Source: Candidatus Methanoperedens sp.
GTDB taxonomy: Archaea > Halobacteriota > Methanosarcinia > Methanosarcinales > Methanoperedenaceae
Assembly (NCBI GenBank): GCA_012026795.1
Contig: VEPM01000033.1
Coordinates: 1-48,791, forward strand
Length of the DNA stretch: 48,791 nucleotides
Reading direction: 5' to 3'
The translations under genes were made by a program, and so were the position numbers. Position 1 is the first letter of the stretch; each line of letters begins with the position of its first letter. Under the pieces are notes generated by a model. It was not told where the DNA came from, ran no database searches, and saw only the letters and a list, made by a program, of their open reading frames with translations. Below are positions 33,113-41,857 of the stretch, piece after piece.

Positions 33113-35605
33113 ATGAAAGTCCTGGTAGTGGATGATAACAGGCTTGACAGGATGATGTTATCTAAAATGCTCTCATCTAACAACTATGTGGTAGTCGAAG
33201 CCGGGAACGGGGTAGAGGCATTGAAACTCGTATCATTGGAAAAACCTGACATCGTGGTTTCAGATATCATGATGCCTGAAATGGATGGGTTTACACTGCT
33301 TCGTGAGATAAGGAAAAGCATATCTTCGAAAGAATTGCCATTTATTTTCTATAGCGCATCCTATGTAACCGAAAAAGACATGGAACTGGCTGAGGCGCTT
33401 GGGGTCTGCCGGTTCATAATTAAACCTATTGAGCCCAGGGAACTCGTGAAAGAAATTACACAGGCTCTTCTTGATATTTCCAGTGGCAAACTGAAAATAT
33501 CACAACCAACCCCAATAAAAGAAGAAGAGTACCTTGAACGGTACAGCCGCCGTATCTTCAATAAGCTGGAGGAGAAAGTGAGCCAGCTTGAAAGGGAAAT
33601 CGAAGAGCGAAAGCGGATTGAAGAAAAGCTTCGAAAAAGCGAGGCGAAATTCAAAGCTACTTTTAAAGAGGCACCTATCGGTATGTCCCGTGTGGATTCA
33701 CAGGGGCGAATCCTGGAAACAAACCATATACTTCAGCAGATGCTGGGGTTTATGGATGAAGAAATTAAAGGTAAGCTGTTTACCGAATTCACTTATCATG
33801 ATGATGTGGAACTTGATATAGACCAGTTCAATGAATTGATCCTCGGGAACAAAGATCAATACATGATAAAGAAACGCTATATCCGGAAAAACGGCATGGT
33901 GTTCTGGGCCAGGATGACAGTTTCCCTTGTCCGGGATATAAAAGGTGATCCGCAATTTGCAATCATTATGGTTGAGGATATCACGGAACGTAAGGAAGCT
34001 GAAGAAAAACTCCACCAATCAGAAGAAAAATACCGGACTTTGATCGAACATATCCAGGATGGGGTTTTTATTATCATTAATGGGAAGTTCCAATTCGTAA
34101 ATGAAGCTTTTGCGAGGTTGGCCGGGTATGAAGTGGAAGAAATAATAGGAATGGATTTCAGGCAATTCATTGCGCCTGAGGACATGGCAAAAGTTTCCGA
34201 TTATTATATACGCAGGCAGGCAGGTGAAAATGTACCCACTGAATACGAATTCAATGCCCTTCATCGGGACAGGAAAACACGTTTGATACTGAATATGACT
34301 GTGGCGCTTATAAATTTCGGCGGAAAAGTAGCGACCATGGGGACACTTAAAGATATAACAGAGCGTCGGAAGGCAGAAGAAAAGCTTCGTTTATTCAGAA
34401 CGCTTTTTGAGACCTCAACAGATGCCGTTTTTATTGACGATCCGGAAACAGGACTGATCATTGACTGCAATGAAACGGCATGCAAGAACCTTGGATATTC
34501 TATTGGAGAAATCCTGAATATGCATGTTTTTGATTTTGAAGCAGCAATTCCTGATAAATTTTCATGGGAAGATCATGTGAAGGATCTGATGAAAAAACGG
34601 AATGTGACAATGGAAGGTCTTCATAAACGCAAGGATGGGTCGGTTTTTCCAGTTGAAGTAAATACAAACATTTTAGACATCGGGCAAAAAAGTTATACGA
34701 TGGCAGTCGTTCGTGACATTACCGAACGCAAGCATGCTGAGGAGCTCCTGCACCAATCAAAGGAATTCTCAGAAACCGTACTTAACAGTATCAATGATTT
34801 AATTACCATAATTAACGTAAAAGATTTCACAATAATTGACGCTAATAAGGCTTTCCTGAAATTCTATAATCTTACGAAAGAACAGGCTATCGGAAAGAAC
34901 TGTTATGAATTAACACATAATAGTAATCATCCCTGTCCTCTTGATAATTGCCCTCTTCAGAATACATTGAAAACAGGATCTTCTTCAATATACGAACATA
35001 TTCATTATGCAAGGAATGGCAATATTCAATATGTTGAAGTTTCTGCATATCCGATCAATAATGAAAATGGAGAAATTGGCAGTATTGTACATGTAACAAG
35101 AGATATCACAGAGCGTAAGAATGCAGAGAAGTTGCAGAAGGAAAAGGCACGGGCAGAATTGCATGGCTTTATTGTGAGCGCGCTTCCTGTTTTTGCATCC
35201 GGTGTCCCATCCCAGGTAAGAGATATCCTTATTAAAAATTTTTCTGAAAGGTTTGAGATGAATGTGAAGCCCAGGTTTAAAGAGGAAATGAAACAAAAGG
35301 ATGTTAATCATGATCCTTCTCAATTGATTACAGCATATATGGTATGGGTCTCTGGATTGTTTTCAAATTTCGGGATTGAAAATAAAAGAACAATAGATGG
35401 GAAAAAGGAAGTGCTTGAGTTCATTAATTGTCCCTGGAGAAATGAAGCTCACAGCAATCCGATATTTTGTTTTATATGCAGGAGTCTTGCAAAGCGCAGT
35501 TTCACATGGACCGGTCTTAAAGGCAGCGTAGAGCAAAAATCAAGTATTGCCAGCGGTTCAAAGATGTGCAGATTTGAAATTCAAGTCAGGGACGAAAAAA
35601 AATGA
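33113..35605 (+). CDS. REC-PAS4 signalling protein with methanogen-type output domain
   Basis: The 830-residue protein begins with a receiver (VVDDN acidic pair, phospho-acceptor D51 in VVSDIMMPEMDG). A coiled coil (about 145-190) and four PAS domains (about 185-305, 305-425, 425-550 and 555-675) follow. The last PAS has a CPLDNCPLQN motif. There is no HisKA or HATPase. The C-terminal 150 residues carry FINCPW, then FCFICRS and KMCRFEI, a conserved-cysteine pattern of the methanogen output domain (MetOD1-like), which may bind a metal or cofactor. GGGGATAAG precedes the ATG. It is likely phosphorylated by the upstream kinase system. Confidence 0.9.
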   Translation: MKVLVVDDNRLDRMMLSKMLSSNNYVVVEAGNGVEALKLVSLEKPDIVVSDIMMPEMDGFTLLREIRKSISSKELPFIFYSASYVTEKDMELAEALGVCRFIIKPIEPRELVKEITQALLDISSGKLKISQPTPIKEEEYLERYSRRIFNKLEEKVSQLEREIEERKRIEEKLRKSEAKFKATFKEAPIGMSRVDSQGRILETNHILQQMLGFMDEEIKGKLFTEFTYHDDVELDIDQFNELILGNKDQYMIKKRYIRKNGMVFWARMTVSLVRDIKGDPQFAIIMVEDITERKEAEEKLHQSEEKYRTLIEHIQDGVFIIINGKFQFVNEAFARLAGYEVEEIIGMDFRQFIAPEDMAKVSDYYIRRQAGENVPTEYEFNALHRDRKTRLILNMTVALINFGGKVATMGTLKDITERRKAEEKLRLFRTLFETSTDAVFIDDPETGLIIDCNETACKNLGYSIGEILNMHVFDFEAAIPDKFSWEDHVKDLMKKRNVTMEGLHKRKDGSVFPVEVNTNILDIGQKSYTMAVVRDITERKHAEELLHQSKEFSETVLNSINDLITIINVKDFTIIDANKAFLKFYNLTKEQAIGKNCYELTHNSNHPCPLDNCPLQNTLKTGSSSIYEHIHYARNGNIQYVEVSAYPINNENGEIGSIVHVTRDITERKNAEKLQKEKARAELHGFIVSALPVFASGVPSQVRDILIKNFSERFEMNVKPRFKEEMKQKDVNHDPSQLITAYMVWVSGLFSNFGIENKRTIDGKKEVLEFINCPWRNEAHSNPIFCFICRSLAKRSFTWTGLKGSVEQKSSIASGSKMCRFEIQVRDEKK

Positions 35606-35618
35606 AGGAGAAATGAAC

Positions 35619-36329
35619 ATGGAAAGGATAAAAACAGGTATTTCGGAACTGGATGAAATAATAAGAGGTTTTCCCGCTGGAAAAAATATCATCATCACGG
35701 GTGATCCGGGAAGCGGAAAAACTATTTTTGGACTTCAATTCGCACATACAAATTGCCTGGATGGCAAAAAGACAGTATATGTTTCCACGGAGGAAAATGC
35801 GCCGGAGCTCAGGCAGCAGGGGAAATCATTTGGCTGGGACCTTGAAGCTATGGAGAAAAAGGGATTGTTACATTTCGTTGAGCTTGCAGGGTACAGGGCA
35901 ATGGAAATAAAGACAGCATTATCTATCAGTCTGGAAGCAGTTAAAGGCGATTTTACACAATTTTCGGATAATCTGCCTGTTGATACCAATATTCTCATTA
36001 TCGATAGTCTCGGCAGCCATGTATCAAATCTTACTTCATCCGAGTTCCGTGACAGGTTCAATCTTCTTATTTATAACATGGCACAAAAAGGCATTACTAC
36101 ATTTATCCTTCTTGGTGGGGTTGTCTCCAGGGAATTAGTTGAATTTGCACTTTTCTCAGCTTACGGCGCTATCCAGCTCATGAAACGAGAAAATCCTTAT
36201 ACCGGACGCAGGGAAAGGGTGATGGATATTGTGAAAATGAGAAATAATAAGACTCCGGTCCAGCTATTACCTTATGAAATCTCATCTAAAGGAATAATTA
36301 TTACTATTCCTGTTGATTCATCCGATTGA
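35619..36329 (+). CDS. KaiC/RAD55-like single-domain ATPase
   Basis: The 236-residue RecA-superfamily ATPase has Walker A GDPGSGKT (28-35), the KaiC-type catalytic glutamates in VSTEENAP (58, 59) and Walker B ILIIDS (125-130). Such single-domain KaiC-like proteins in archaea act in signal transduction. The frame opens earlier, but the ATG at 35619 has GGAG eight bases before it and lies 13 nt after the sensor gene's stop, so I use it. Its 3' end overlaps the convergent gene by 26 nt. Confidence 0.9.
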   Translation: MERIKTGISELDEIIRGFPAGKNIIITGDPGSGKTIFGLQFAHTNCLDGKKTVYVSTEENAPELRQQGKSFGWDLEAMEKKGLLHFVELAGYRAMEIKTALSISLEAVKGDFTQFSDNLPVDTNILIIDSLGSHVSNLTSSEFRDRFNLLIYNMAQKGITTFILLGGVVSRELVEFALFSAYGAIQLMKRENPYTGRRERVMDIVKMRNNKTPVQLLPYEISSKGIIITIPVDSSD

Positions 36330-36993
36330 CTGGATTTACCTTTTCCCGGATATTGCGTTCAATCTCATCAAAAGCTGGAGGCCTTATCTGGAAAATATCA
36401 ATATCTTCAGGGAATTCTATTGGTCTTCCATCAGTAATGATGAGAACACCGCTTGAATCAGCAGGTAATTCTCCAAGGATCCTGGTTGTGGATTTTCCCA
36501 TTTCGTCCTGCATTTCCTGTATCTTTTTTGTCAGGTATTCCCGCCATTTATCAAAATTGGTGTCTTTGCCATAATAACCTTTATGGATTTCCTGCACTTC
36601 AGGATAAAAAGATTTTGAGTATTCCTCAAATAGCAGCTTTGACCGCTCCAGTTGTCCGGCTTTTTCAATGCCTTTCACAACCGCGCCATTGTCCAGGAGG
36701 TTTTTTATTAACTTGTAATGATTACTATCTTTTCCGGTTTTTTCAAAATATTCAATGCCTGCTTTTTCGTCTTCATTTATTCCTTCTATATAAATTATAC
36801 TGATCTTTCCATAAGTTGAGATGAAATAATTTATCTTTTCCCTCACTTCTCCCCAAAACCGCTCCACTTTTGCCAGATCAATATTATATTGTGAAGCCAG
36901 CTCTTCAAAAGGAAGTGTGGGGATAACGTATAATTTACGTTTTGCCAAAAAGGTTGATGCTTCCGGTTTTTCAATTTTCCCTAACTCTGCCAT
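36304..36993 (-). CDS. Unknown cytoplasmic protein, convergent with KaiC-like gene
   Basis: A 229-residue mainly helical, charged protein (MAELGKIEKPEASTFLAKRKLYVIPTL opens it, given here in part). It has no transmembrane segment or signal peptide. Features include a beta-alpha segment YGKISIIYIEGINEDEKAGIEYFEKTGKD (about 61-89) and GVLIITDGRPIEFPEDIDIFQIRPPAF near the C-terminus, which resembles a Rossmann-like edge. I do not recognise the family. It shares its last 26 bases with the end of the KaiC-like gene on the other strand, so the pair could interfere with each other's transcripts. Confidence 0.75.
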   Translation of the reverse strand: MAELGKIEKPEASTFLAKRKLYVIPTLPFEELASQYNIDLAKVERFWGEVREKINYFISTYGKISIIYIEGINEDEKAGIEYFEKTGKDSNHYKLIKNLLDNGAVVKGIEKAGQLERSKLLFEEYSKSFYPEVQEIHKGYYGKDTNFDKWREYLTKKIQEMQDEMGKSTTRILGELPADSSGVLIITDGRPIEFPEDIDIFQIRPPAFDEIERNIREKVNPVNRMNQQE

Positions 36994-37264
36994 AATACTC
37001 TTCTTATCGATAAAGTAATATAAACATTACCGACCATTCAAACATATCCCAAACATAGAAAGGCTTAAATGTTACAACCACGATTATACTATACGGGAGT
37101 AGAACCGACCTGATGCAGGTTTGTTTATTTACGATTTCATTTAAATGGAAATCTGAATTGGGATTCAATGGGTAAATTAAGGTTAGTATTTCATCTAAAT
37201 GGTCTTAAAAAATATGATCTTGGATAGGTTCGAAGTTTTCTACTCTATCAATGGGGGTATAGAA

Positions 37265-38074
37265 ATGAGTCTGATGGATAAGAAAAAGCAGATGAAAAAA
37301 ATTAGTGTGGTAATACCAACTATGAATGAATCTAAAAATATCAAGGAAGTATTTTCAAATATTCCTGATTTTGTGGATGAGATTGTCGTTGTGGATGGGA
37401 ACTCAACCGATGGAACAATAGAAGAGATCAGAAAATACAGGAGTGACACGAAAATCATAATAGAACAACCATCTGGAAAAGGTGCTGCAATGAAAACCGG
37501 TTTTGAAACAGCAACAGGTGATTTAATAATTATGATGGATGCGGATGGCAGTCATGACCCTGCAGAAATTCCATTGCTTCTTGACCCCATCCTCGATGGA
37601 TTCGATGTTGCAAAAGGTTCACGTTTACTGCCAGGTGGAGGATCTGCGGATTTTACGCCTTTCAGGAGACTGGGCAATAAAATATTTGTGTCAATGGTTA
37701 ACACCCTGTATAATACAGATTATACAGACCTCTGCTATGGTTATCGTGCTTTTAAGAAAGAAGCACTGGACCGGATATATTGCAGTTCAAATGGATTTGA
37801 AATAGAGACAGAACAATCGATACTTATGAAAAAAGCAGGGCTAAAAATCAAAGAAGTGCCCTCCTTTGAAGCAAAAAGGAAGAATGGGGATTCAAATCTT
37901 AATTCTATAAGAGATGGATTCAAGATTCTTAATGTTATATTGAAAGAGTATTTGAAACCATCCAATAAAATAAATAAAAAGGATGAGCATATTATTAGTT
38001 TTACTAATAAGATTAACAGTAAAGCAGGCAGGCGAATATCCAGGCCTGACCATTATCCATTGAATCTCAAATAG
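37265..38074 (+). CDS. GT2 family glycosyltransferase (dolichyl-phosphate mannose synthase-like)
   Basis: The 269-residue GT-A enzyme has KKISVVIPTMNESKNI, the nucleotide-binding EIVVVDGNSTDGT and the DxD motif as MMDADGSHDP. The acceptor-binding segment SRLLPGGGSADFTPFRRLGNK is typical of the polyisoprenyl-phosphate glycosyltransferase group. It transfers a sugar from a nucleotide donor to a lipid carrier or glycan at the cytoplasmic side. No C-terminal transmembrane helices are present, unlike many DPMs. I start at the ATG at 37265, preceded by GGGGGTATAG; the frame itself opens at 37199. It opens the surface-glycan cluster. Confidence 0.9.
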   Translation: MSLMDKKKQMKKISVVIPTMNESKNIKEVFSNIPDFVDEIVVVDGNSTDGTIEEIRKYRSDTKIIIEQPSGKGAAMKTGFETATGDLIIMMDADGSHDPAEIPLLLDPILDGFDVAKGSRLLPGGGSADFTPFRRLGNKIFVSMVNTLYNTDYTDLCYGYRAFKKEALDRIYCSSNGFEIETEQSILMKKAGLKIKEVPSFEAKRKNGDSNLNSIRDGFKILNVILKEYLKPSNKINKKDEHIISFTNKINSKAGRRISRPDHYPLNLK

Positions 38075-38284
38075 TTTTAAATGTTTATACCAAAAACGTA
38101 CATTTTTTGTATGTGGGGCCTTTAATTCTATACTCGGACAACCGATTATATTTTTAACAACCACATAACCAAAAACCGAAAAAGATAATAAGAAGAAGTT
38201 CAATAATAGTATTGGATGCGGGGGCGGGAATATTTCAAAACCGCTATTTGATAGTATCTTGATATATGAACATAGGGGGTTAAG

Positions 38285-39493
38285 ATGAATATCGCACTTT
38301 TGGCACCTGAGTTTATGCCAAATTGGGGAGGAGCCGGAACTTATACAATCGGACTGGCTAAAAACCTGTCAAAAAAACATAATATCCATGTTGTGACAGT
38401 TAGAAGAAAAATCGATAATGATTCTGTTTATACTGATGAAAAAATCCTTGATTTTTTTGAAAATAAAATCCAGATCCACACAATTTCAAATGCTAATGAT
38501 ACCTTTCTTTATAATGCTGCCTTTCAATATTCATGTTTCAGGGAACTTCCCATAATATGCAAAGAAAATAGAATAGATATTATCCATGCTGATGTCCCTC
38601 ATATGTCTGATGTGATCTTGAGATTATTAAAATCAAATAAGAACATGGTAACAACAGTACATACTATTATTGAAGGGCATAAAGAGGGGATTCTGGCTTC
38701 CGGTCTTGATTTCAGTCAAATGGAGGCCTCTGAGAAATATACACTTGAGTTATATCCCATGCTAAAACTTATCCAGGGGCTTTATTTGAAAAGATCCCGG
38801 ACAATTATAGCAGTTTCAAATTGGATGAAAGGATTACTGGAGCACAACTACAGAATTAAGGATGTGAATGTCATCCATAATGGGGTAGATCATGAACAAT
38901 TTTCACCTGATAGAAAAAATACGGCAGGAAGATTTGAAACAAGTAAACCTGTTATACTGTTTTCAGGAAGGTTCATTGCATTAAAAGGGATCAATATTCT
39001 GGTAAGAGCCATGCGGTATGTGATTAGCAAAACCAAATGTGTTCATTTTGCTTTTGCCGGTCCGGAAGCAAATAGAAAGTGGGTAAGCATGTTTGAAAAT
39101 GAAGGTATCCCACCAGAGTACTATTCTCTCTTAGGATATATTCCACATGCCAGGATGCCTGAAGTATATTCAAACTCATCGATTTTTGTTCTTCCAAGTT
39201 TAACAGAAAGTTTTCCGTTTAGTATTCTTGAAGCAATGAGTTCAGGAGTTGCAGTAATTGCATCAAATGTTGGCGGTGTCCCTGAAATCATAGAAGATGG
39301 GGTTGACGGGCTATTGGTCCCCCCCGGTAATTCGGAAATATTAGCTGAAAAGTTATTATTTTTATTGGATAATGAATCTGAGAGAATTAAAATATCAAAG
39401 AAAGCACGTGAAAAAGTATTGGAGAAATTTACGTCTAAAATAATGACAAATCAAACTGAGAAAATTTATGAACAAATATTGAACGGGGGTTAA
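38285..39493 (+). CDS. GT4 family glycosyltransferase
   Basis: A 402-residue GT-B retaining glycosyltransferase. The N-terminal acceptor domain has MPNWGGAGTYTIGLAK, and the C-terminal donor domain has SGRFIALKGINILVRAMRY. PSLTESFPFSILEAMSSG carries the conserved Ex7E motif, followed by ASNVGGVPEIIEDGVDGLLVPPGN. It is expected to add a hexose to a lipid-linked glycan. A GGGGG run precedes the ATG. The gene ends 3 nt before the first B12-radical SAM gene, so they form one operon. The 210-bp spacer before it has no gene. Confidence 0.93.
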   Translation: MNIALLAPEFMPNWGGAGTYTIGLAKNLSKKHNIHVVTVRRKIDNDSVYTDEKILDFFENKIQIHTISNANDTFLYNAAFQYSCFRELPIICKENRIDIIHADVPHMSDVILRLLKSNKNMVTTVHTIIEGHKEGILASGLDFSQMEASEKYTLELYPMLKLIQGLYLKRSRTIIAVSNWMKGLLEHNYRIKDVNVIHNGVDHEQFSPDRKNTAGRFETSKPVILFSGRFIALKGINILVRAMRYVISKTKCVHFAFAGPEANRKWVSMFENEGIPPEYYSLLGYIPHARMPEVYSNSSIFVLPSLTESFPFSILEAMSSGVAVIASNVGGVPEIIEDGVDGLLVPPGNSEILAEKLLFLLDNESERIKISKKAREKVLEKFTSKIMTNQTEKIYEQILNGG

Positions 39494-39496
39494 TAT

Positions 39497-40933
39497 ATGA
39501 ATGTTCTATTAGTTAATCCACCCAGGTTTAATAAAATATCTGTTATCAGGGAAGAGCGGTGTGAGATTATTGAACGAAACTCGGTCTTACCCCCATATAG
39601 CCTTCTTCAGATTGCATCTCTTCTTCGGGAAAGAGGGCATAAGATTGATCTTATTGATGCAAACGGTGAGGATATTGAATATCCAGCCCTTGAAAAATTG
39701 CTCTCTGAAAAAGATTATGAAGCAGTTATTTTCAGGTTTACACCCACAACTTTTGACTGGGATATGAAAGTTGCATCAATTTCAAAAAAGTGCTCTGATG
39801 CTCCTACAATTGGCATCTGTTATACTCTTAGCGATTTTGCACGGACTATACTGAACCAGGCAAAAGATCTGGATTTTTATATATGGCATGAATATGAAGT
39901 TGTGACACCAGAGCTTATTGACCAGATCTCTACTGATGGAAATCTCCCAGATGTGGCGGGAATCGCATATCGCCTCAATGGTGAAATACAGGTTAACAAA
40001 GATTCTCATCCTATAAAAAATTATGATGATATACCCTTACCTGCGTATGATTTGCTAAAATCGTTTCAATTTTACTACGAAAATACAAAACATGGGCAGC
40101 CCTTCACAATAATGTACACAAGTAAAGGTTGTACATATTCTTGCATTTACTGTACTGTTGCTAAAACAAAGTGGAAGGCAAGGTCTGCTGAGAGTGTAAT
40201 CAGGGAATTGCTGTATCTTAAGCAGAATTACAATATTAAAACCGTAATGTTTTTTGATGAAACTTTCACCATGGATAGGAAACGAGTTGAGAGAATTACT
40301 CAGGCAATCGTAGATGAAAAGCTGGATATCAAATGGTATTGTAATTCCAGGGTTGATCTTATAGACATGGATCTTCTTGAAAAAATGAAGATGGCCGGGT
40401 GTGGAGCCGTTAGCCTGGGAATAGAATCCGGCAGTCAGAAGATTATGGCCGGAACGAATAAGAAAACATCAGTTGAAATGGCGGGTGAAGCAATTAAAAT
40501 GGTAAAAGATGCAGGGATCAAAGTAAATTGCAGCTTTATTTTTGGATTGCCAGGTGAGAACTGGGAGACTGTGAATGATACAATTAATTTTGTCAGGCAG
40601 ACTCTTCCTACTGGCGCTCAATTCAATGTTGTGGCGCCTTATCCGGGAACAAAGTTGTATGACATTGCTATGGAAAAGGGATGGATAACGAAAAAGACAG
40701 ATTTCAGAAGCATGTTTCAGCATGAATCGATTATGAGAACAGATGAATTAACAACAGAGGAACTGGAAAGTGCAAGAAAAAAAGCATATAAGGCAATATA
40801 TTTTTACCCCAGATGGTGGATTCAGAATATTGGATACGTACTTAAGAATCCGGATGATTTCATACTTGCGAGTAATCATATTATTAAAATACTAAGCAAT
40901 TATTTAATTAATAAAATGGATTTTGCGCATTGA
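39497..40933 (+). CDS. B12-binding radical SAM protein, copy 1
   Basis: The 478-residue protein has an N-terminal cobalamin-binding Rossmann domain (LLVNPPRFNK, PPYSLLQIASLLRERGHKI). A radical SAM core follows with CTYSCIYC (C212, C216, C219), and FGLPGENWETV comes later. The class methylates unactivated carbons or rearranges substrates with SAM and B12. The usual DxHxxG cobalamin-His motif is absent, as in the BchE/HpnP-like branch. It is closely related in sequence to the copy at 41858, with the PIG-L gene between. The substrate is likely a sugar or lipid of the surrounding glycan pathway (inference). Confidence 0.92.
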   Translation: MNVLLVNPPRFNKISVIREERCEIIERNSVLPPYSLLQIASLLRERGHKIDLIDANGEDIEYPALEKLLSEKDYEAVIFRFTPTTFDWDMKVASISKKCSDAPTIGICYTLSDFARTILNQAKDLDFYIWHEYEVVTPELIDQISTDGNLPDVAGIAYRLNGEIQVNKDSHPIKNYDDIPLPAYDLLKSFQFYYENTKHGQPFTIMYTSKGCTYSCIYCTVAKTKWKARSAESVIRELLYLKQNYNIKTVMFFDETFTMDRKRVERITQAIVDEKLDIKWYCNSRVDLIDMDLLEKMKMAGCGAVSLGIESGSQKIMAGTNKKTSVEMAGEAIKMVKDAGIKVNCSFIFGLPGENWETVNDTINFVRQTLPTGAQFNVVAPYPGTKLYDIAMEKGWITKKTDFRSMFQHESIMRTDELTTEELESARKKAYKAIYFYPRWWIQNIGYVLKNPDDFILASNHIIKILSNYLINKMDFAH

Positions 40934-40952
40934 AAGGATAAAGGATAGGATT

Positions 40953-41855
40953 ATGGAAAATAGAATTAAAACAATATTAGTCTCTCCACATTCGGACGAT
41001 ATTGCATATTCACTTGGTGGAAGTTTATTACAAAATTTTTTCAATCGACCTATTTTAATGGTGACTATTTTTACAAGATCTAATTATTCACCATCTATTA
41101 AGATATCTGGTCCTGAGAAAATATCAAAAGTAAGGCATCTGGAGGATGTTGGATTTACGGATAAATTAGGTATTAATTTTCAGTGTTTAAATTTCAATGA
41201 ACCGCCACTTAGAGGGTATTCACGCCCGGAAATATTCGCAAAAAATAATCCTGCTTCAGATCCGATTTATACAGATGTGTATAATACTTTATTAAAATTA
41301 ATAAAATCATATCCATGTGATTTAATAGCAGCGCCAATGGGTCTTGGGAACCATATAGACCATATTATGTTATGTGATATTTGCAGTAGAATTGCCAAAG
41401 AAAATAATATAAGAATTGTTTTTTATGAGGATCTCCAGTATGCGTCGATGTTAACTTTGAAACAAATAAAAATCAGAGCAAAATCTATTAATCCAAATCT
41501 TAAATTTTCTAACATAAATATTAGTTCTATATTTAATGATAAAATTGAAAATATGAAATTTTATAAAACGCAAGCACGCAGGACTTTCTTTACATTGATC
41601 AAGTCACATGCTCTTCGTCTTGCTATCGAAAATAAAAGTTTGATAGATATGTTCGGACCATATAATTTATATAAATATATATTATTTTTATTTACTAATA
41701 AAACAGTAGATATCCCATTATACGAACGTATATGGTATTATGACAATGGTGAACAAAAAGAACATAATGAATATAATATATCTGAAATAAATACATCTGA
41801 AATAAGAATTAATAAAACAGGAAAAATATATGGACAAATATTAAAAGGGGAATAG
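40953..41855 (+). CDS. PIG-L-family N-deacetylase
   Basis: The 300-residue protein has the PIG-L/LmbE zinc motif as SPHSDDIAYSLGG (H13, D15/D16) plus the later GNHIDHIML (H134, H137). PIG-L enzymes hydrolyse N-acetyl groups from GlcNAc-containing glycans or glycolipids. The first motif has serine where HPDDE-type proteins have proline, so the metal site is slightly unusual. The gene is visibly more AT-rich than its neighbours. GGATAGG precedes the ATG at 40953; the frame upstream overlaps copy 1 and is less likely. It sits between two near-duplicate B12-radical SAM genes, 2 nt before the second. Confidence 0.88.
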   Translation: MENRIKTILVSPHSDDIAYSLGGSLLQNFFNRPILMVTIFTRSNYSPSIKISGPEKISKVRHLEDVGFTDKLGINFQCLNFNEPPLRGYSRPEIFAKNNPASDPIYTDVYNTLLKLIKSYPCDLIAAPMGLGNHIDHIMLCDICSRIAKENNIRIVFYEDLQYASMLTLKQIKIRAKSINPNLKFSNINISSIFNDKIENMKFYKTQARRTFFTLIKSHALRLAIENKSLIDMFGPYNLYKYILFLFTNKTVDIPLYERIWYYDNGEQKEHNEYNISEINTSEIRINKTGKIYGQILKGE

Positions 41856-41857
41856 AT

